The position numbers and the translations under genes are program-made. DNA of 7,594 nt from an uncultured Blautia sp. (GTDB taxonomy: Bacteria; Bacillota; Clostridia; Lachnospirales; Lachnospiraceae): NCBI GenBank assembly GCA_900547615.1, contig URHH01000123.1:1-7594 (forward strand), given 5' to 3'. Below, one piece after another: positions 6,437-7,594 of the stretch. Within the stretch, counting starts at the first letter, position 1, and every line of letters starts with the position of its first letter. The notes under the pieces were generated by a model. The model was not told where the DNA came from and ran no database searches. It saw nothing but the letters and a program-made list of their open reading frames with translations.

Positions 6437-6483
6437 CGGTCATCACTTTCTTATTATTTCATAAATCCTGAAAATGATGACCG
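6437..6483. repeat. Interrupted inverted repeat CGGTCATCA / TGATGACCG
   Basis: Nine-base perfect arms (6437-6445 and 6475-6483), continued inward after one mismatch by TTTC/GAAA, with a 19-base AT-rich loop. It lies just upstream of the pseudouridine synthase promoter, roughly 60-105 bases before its predicted start. It could end a minus-strand transcript arriving from the right, but the following U-tract is poor, or it could be an operator. Confidence 0.5.
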
Positions 6484-6670
6484 CCTCAATGTTCTTCGTT
6501 ATTCAATTATTCGTCCTCTTACTCTTTCTTATTTTACTCTTTATCTGTTTATATGTATCGTCTTCTTTATTCACTTTTTATCTATACGTACATATCTCTC
6601 TCTTTATTTCCTGCTCATAAACGATATGATTTTATATCACTCGATTTATTTAGAAAGTTTTATAGCTTTT

Positions 6671-6697
6671 AAATTATAATTTCACGGATTATAATTT
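6671..6697. repeat. Perfect AT-only inverted repeat
   Basis: AAATTATAAT (6671-6680) and ATTATAATTT (6688-6697) are perfect 10-base arms around a 7-base loop TTCACGG. The arms are all A/T, and each contains a TATAAT-like core, so the element could also act as paired -10 sequences. Chance formation in such AT-rich DNA is possible. Confidence 0.4.
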
Positions 6698-6899
6698 ATC
6701 TTATTTAATAAAGAAATCATGGTTATACTTTTCCCTGTTTGTTTAAACACCTTCGAACTTAAATTCTTAAAACCGAATCTGCTTAATTTGTGTGCGCTTT
6801 TATTCCTGGCAAATAAGTTTACGGTAAAATATTTTTTATGAACCTTATCTTTACATATTTAATAAAAGTATGGGAAACGTTCCAACGTATTTCTTTTAT

Positions 6900-6922
6900 A
6901 AATTATCTTTTTAAGATAATTT
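6900..6922. repeat. Perfect 10-bp hairpin with T3 loop
   Basis: AAATTATCTT (6900-6909) and AAGATAATTT (6913-6922) flank a three-base loop. The stem is perfect but has only one G-C pair. Neither side has a clean U-tract, so a terminator is doubtful. Confidence 0.45.
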
Positions 6923-7005
6923 CTGATGTAAAGTTTCAATTCATATAGTAAATTATATTACTTATATGGATTTCAAAATATCCTCCTTATCTATTTTCGA
7001 AATTC

Positions 7006-7025
7006 TCCGGAACTCTTCTTCCGGA
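7006..7025. repeat. Inverted repeat TCCGGAA / TTCCGGA
   Basis: Perfect 7-base arms (7006-7012 and 7019-7025) around CTCTTC form the most GC-rich hairpin in the AT-rich stretch. No U-tract follows on either strand. It may be a structural element of a transcript or a protein-binding palindrome. Confidence 0.45.
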
Positions 7026-7194
7026 CGATTCTCTAAGATAATGGTTATACTCTCTCGAAAAATGTTTCTTTACACAAATTCCGAAACCTTTATATCAGTT
7101 TTGTGACATTATTCAATATGAAAAATCGCTACTATAATACCTGTACTTATTGTTTTTGATATAAAATAAAAACATTCATCTTATATTAAAAACT

Positions 7195-7257
7195 CTATAT
7201 ATTATTTTCACTGTACCAGGTCTTTCTTGCAGGAAACACGATTCCTGTCACTTTCAT
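7195..7257 (-). CDS. Possible 20-residue small ORF in a GC-richer island
   Basis: On the minus strand ATG at 7255-7257 opens 20 codons, MKVTGIVFPARKTWYSENN plus Ile, ending in TAG. The frame is open 11 codons further upstream (FRWEGRISFIN) without a start codon. Residue composition looks more protein-like than the surrounding DNA, and the region is less AT-rich than its neighbours. It lies about 95 bases downstream of a near-consensus minus-strand promoter. Against it, there is no ribosome site close to the ATG (GGAAGG is about 19 bases away). It may be a real small protein, a remnant of a decayed gene, or chance. I do not recognise the peptide. Confidence 0.2.
   Translation of the reverse strand: MKVTGIVFPARKTWYSENNI
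7230..7247. repeat. Inverted repeat CAGGAA / TTCCTG
   Basis: Perfect 6-base arms with a 6-base loop lie inside the GC-richer island and overlap the 20-codon minus-strand frame. A second weaker repeat, TTTCAT/ATGAAA (7252-7271), follows. Together they could fold the island as RNA. Confidence 0.35.
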
Positions 7258-7356
7258 ATTGATGAATGAAATTCTACCTTCCCACCGGAATCACCAAATC
7301 CTTTCTGATATTTTATATCTTTTGTACTTTGGTTTGTTTTTTCTTTTGATGGGATT

Positions 7357-7385
7357 ATAATACCACCGTCCACTGCTTTTGTCAA
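7357..7385 (-). promoter_or_regulatory. Near-consensus minus-strand promoter pointing into gene-poor DNA
   Basis: A perfect TTGACA on the minus strand (7380-7385) is followed after exactly 17 bases by TATTAT (7357-7362), five of six matches to TATAAT. Its predicted start is near 7350. This is the best promoter in the window, yet the first confident gene downstream begins almost 1 kb away at 6363. The spacer is GC-richer than its surroundings. Confidence 0.65.
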
Positions 7386-7442
7386 TACTTTTTTGATATT
7401 TTTTCAAAATTTTTCTTTTATAATCTTACTTAATTTTATTTA

Positions 7443-7470
7443 TTGTATTATTTATTTATATTTTTATAAA
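7443..7470 (+). promoter_or_regulatory. Weak plus-strand promoter candidate for a gene beyond the right edge
   Basis: TTGTAT (7443-7448) and TATAAA (7465-7470) are 16 bases apart. Another TATAAT occurs at 7419-7424 with a poorly spaced TTGATA (7393-7398). In DNA this AT-rich such matches are common, so the call rests mainly on the plus-strand ribosome site at 7521-7528. Confidence 0.25.
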
Positions 7471-7520
7471 AATTCAGACTTTTTAATCACCATAATCCGG
7501 ACAAAACCTTTTTCTTTACG

Positions 7521-7561
7521 AAAGGAGGCAGGAATATAATGTGAACTTCCTTGATAATTAA
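7521..7561 (+). promoter_or_regulatory. Strong plus-strand ribosome site with start-stop / very short leader frame
   Basis: AAAGGAGG (7521-7528) is followed 10 bases later by ATGTGA (7539-7544), a start codon immediately followed by a stop. The overlapping GTG (7541) opens a six-codon frame (MNFLDN) ending in TAA at 7559-7561. No long frame begins before the window ends. The site could initiate a leader peptide ahead of a gene to the right, or be a relic. Confidence 0.4.
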
Positions 7562-7594
7562 CTCTCGTTTGCATCAAAACAAGTAGAGAAGGCA

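Larger units (their letters stand above)
6392..7594. other. AT-rich gene-poor region upstream of the pseudouridine synthase unit
   Basis: About 1.2 kb with base composition unlike the genes on the left: mostly A/T, with a pyrimidine-rich plus strand especially at about 6490-6620. No frame of convincing coding quality was found on either strand; the longest stop-free stretch I traced is 58 codons on the minus strand (6682-6858) without a usable start. Within it are a near-consensus minus-strand promoter (7357-7385), a GC-richer island (about 7207-7300), several inverted repeats and, at the right edge, a plus-strand ribosome site. No tRNA, rRNA, known riboswitch core or CRISPR repeat array was recognised. 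It may be a decayed gene, an untranslated RNA locus, or simply a long divergent intergenic region. Confidence 0.7.

Noticed and set aside
6503..6574. 23-codon minus-strand GTG frame of highly charged residues (KIRKSKRTNN at its end)
   Set aside because: Short, no ribosome site, in a purine-rich strand where Lys/Arg codons arise by chance.
6931..6968. GTTTCAATTCATATAG looks like the start of a type I-B/III CRISPR repeat
   Set aside because: Only one copy is present, there are no regularly spaced repeats or cas genes, and the resemblance is to AT-rich sequence in general.
7293..7345. ACCAAA...TTTGGT with an inner GATAT/ATATC stem and trailing T-run as a plus-strand terminator
   Set aside because: The outer and inner stems are short, AT-rich and separated by unpaired 8-base segments, and no plus-strand gene was found upstream to terminate. 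The same T-rich DNA lies at the start of the predicted minus-strand transcript.

Overview
The window reads as a chromosomal segment of an anaerobic Firmicute, most likely a Lachnospiraceae-type Clostridium relative. The evidence is the gene content (a clostridial-style F-type ATP synthase operon headed by AtpZ- and AtpI-like genes, and a YtvI/AI-2E family membrane protein), strong AGGAGG-type ribosome sites, moderate GC in the genes, and very AT-rich non-coding DNA. The genus is inference. All confident genes lie on the minus strand, so transcription runs from right to left. No rRNA, tRNA, CRISPR array, insertion sequence or phage gene was seen.

Positions 1-3129 hold the first part of the ATP synthase operon. 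In transcription order it is a promoter (3101-3129), an atpZ-like gene, an atpI-like gene, atpB (a), atpE (c), atpF (b), atpH (delta), and the first 28 codons of atpA (alpha), cut by the left edge. Together these give the membrane rotor and stator and begin the catalytic head. The c subunit carries two carboxylates (Glu33 and Glu66) plus Thr67, Thr68 and Tyr71. This matches the two-carboxylate Na+-binding motif described for Fusobacterium nucleatum, so a sodium-coupled enzyme is a serious possibility.

Positions 3211-4449 hold a self-contained unit: promoter, an exported type-1 periplasmic-binding protein (RbsB-like fold) with no ABC permease or ATPase nearby, and a hairpin terminator separating it from the atp promoter.

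Positions 4527-6414 hold a two-gene unit: a near-consensus promoter with a very short leader, an RluA-family pseudouridine synthase, then a YtvI-like AI-2E family membrane protein.

Positions 6415-7594 form a ~1.2 kb AT-rich stretch with no convincing long gene. It does contain an almost perfect minus-strand sigma-A promoter (7357-7385), a small GC-richer island with a 20-codon reading frame (7195-7257), several inverted repeats, and at the right edge a strong plus-strand ribosome site followed by an ATGTGA start-stop. These suggest an unannotated transcript or decayed gene leftward, and a divergent gene beginning to the right. This is the least explained part of the window.
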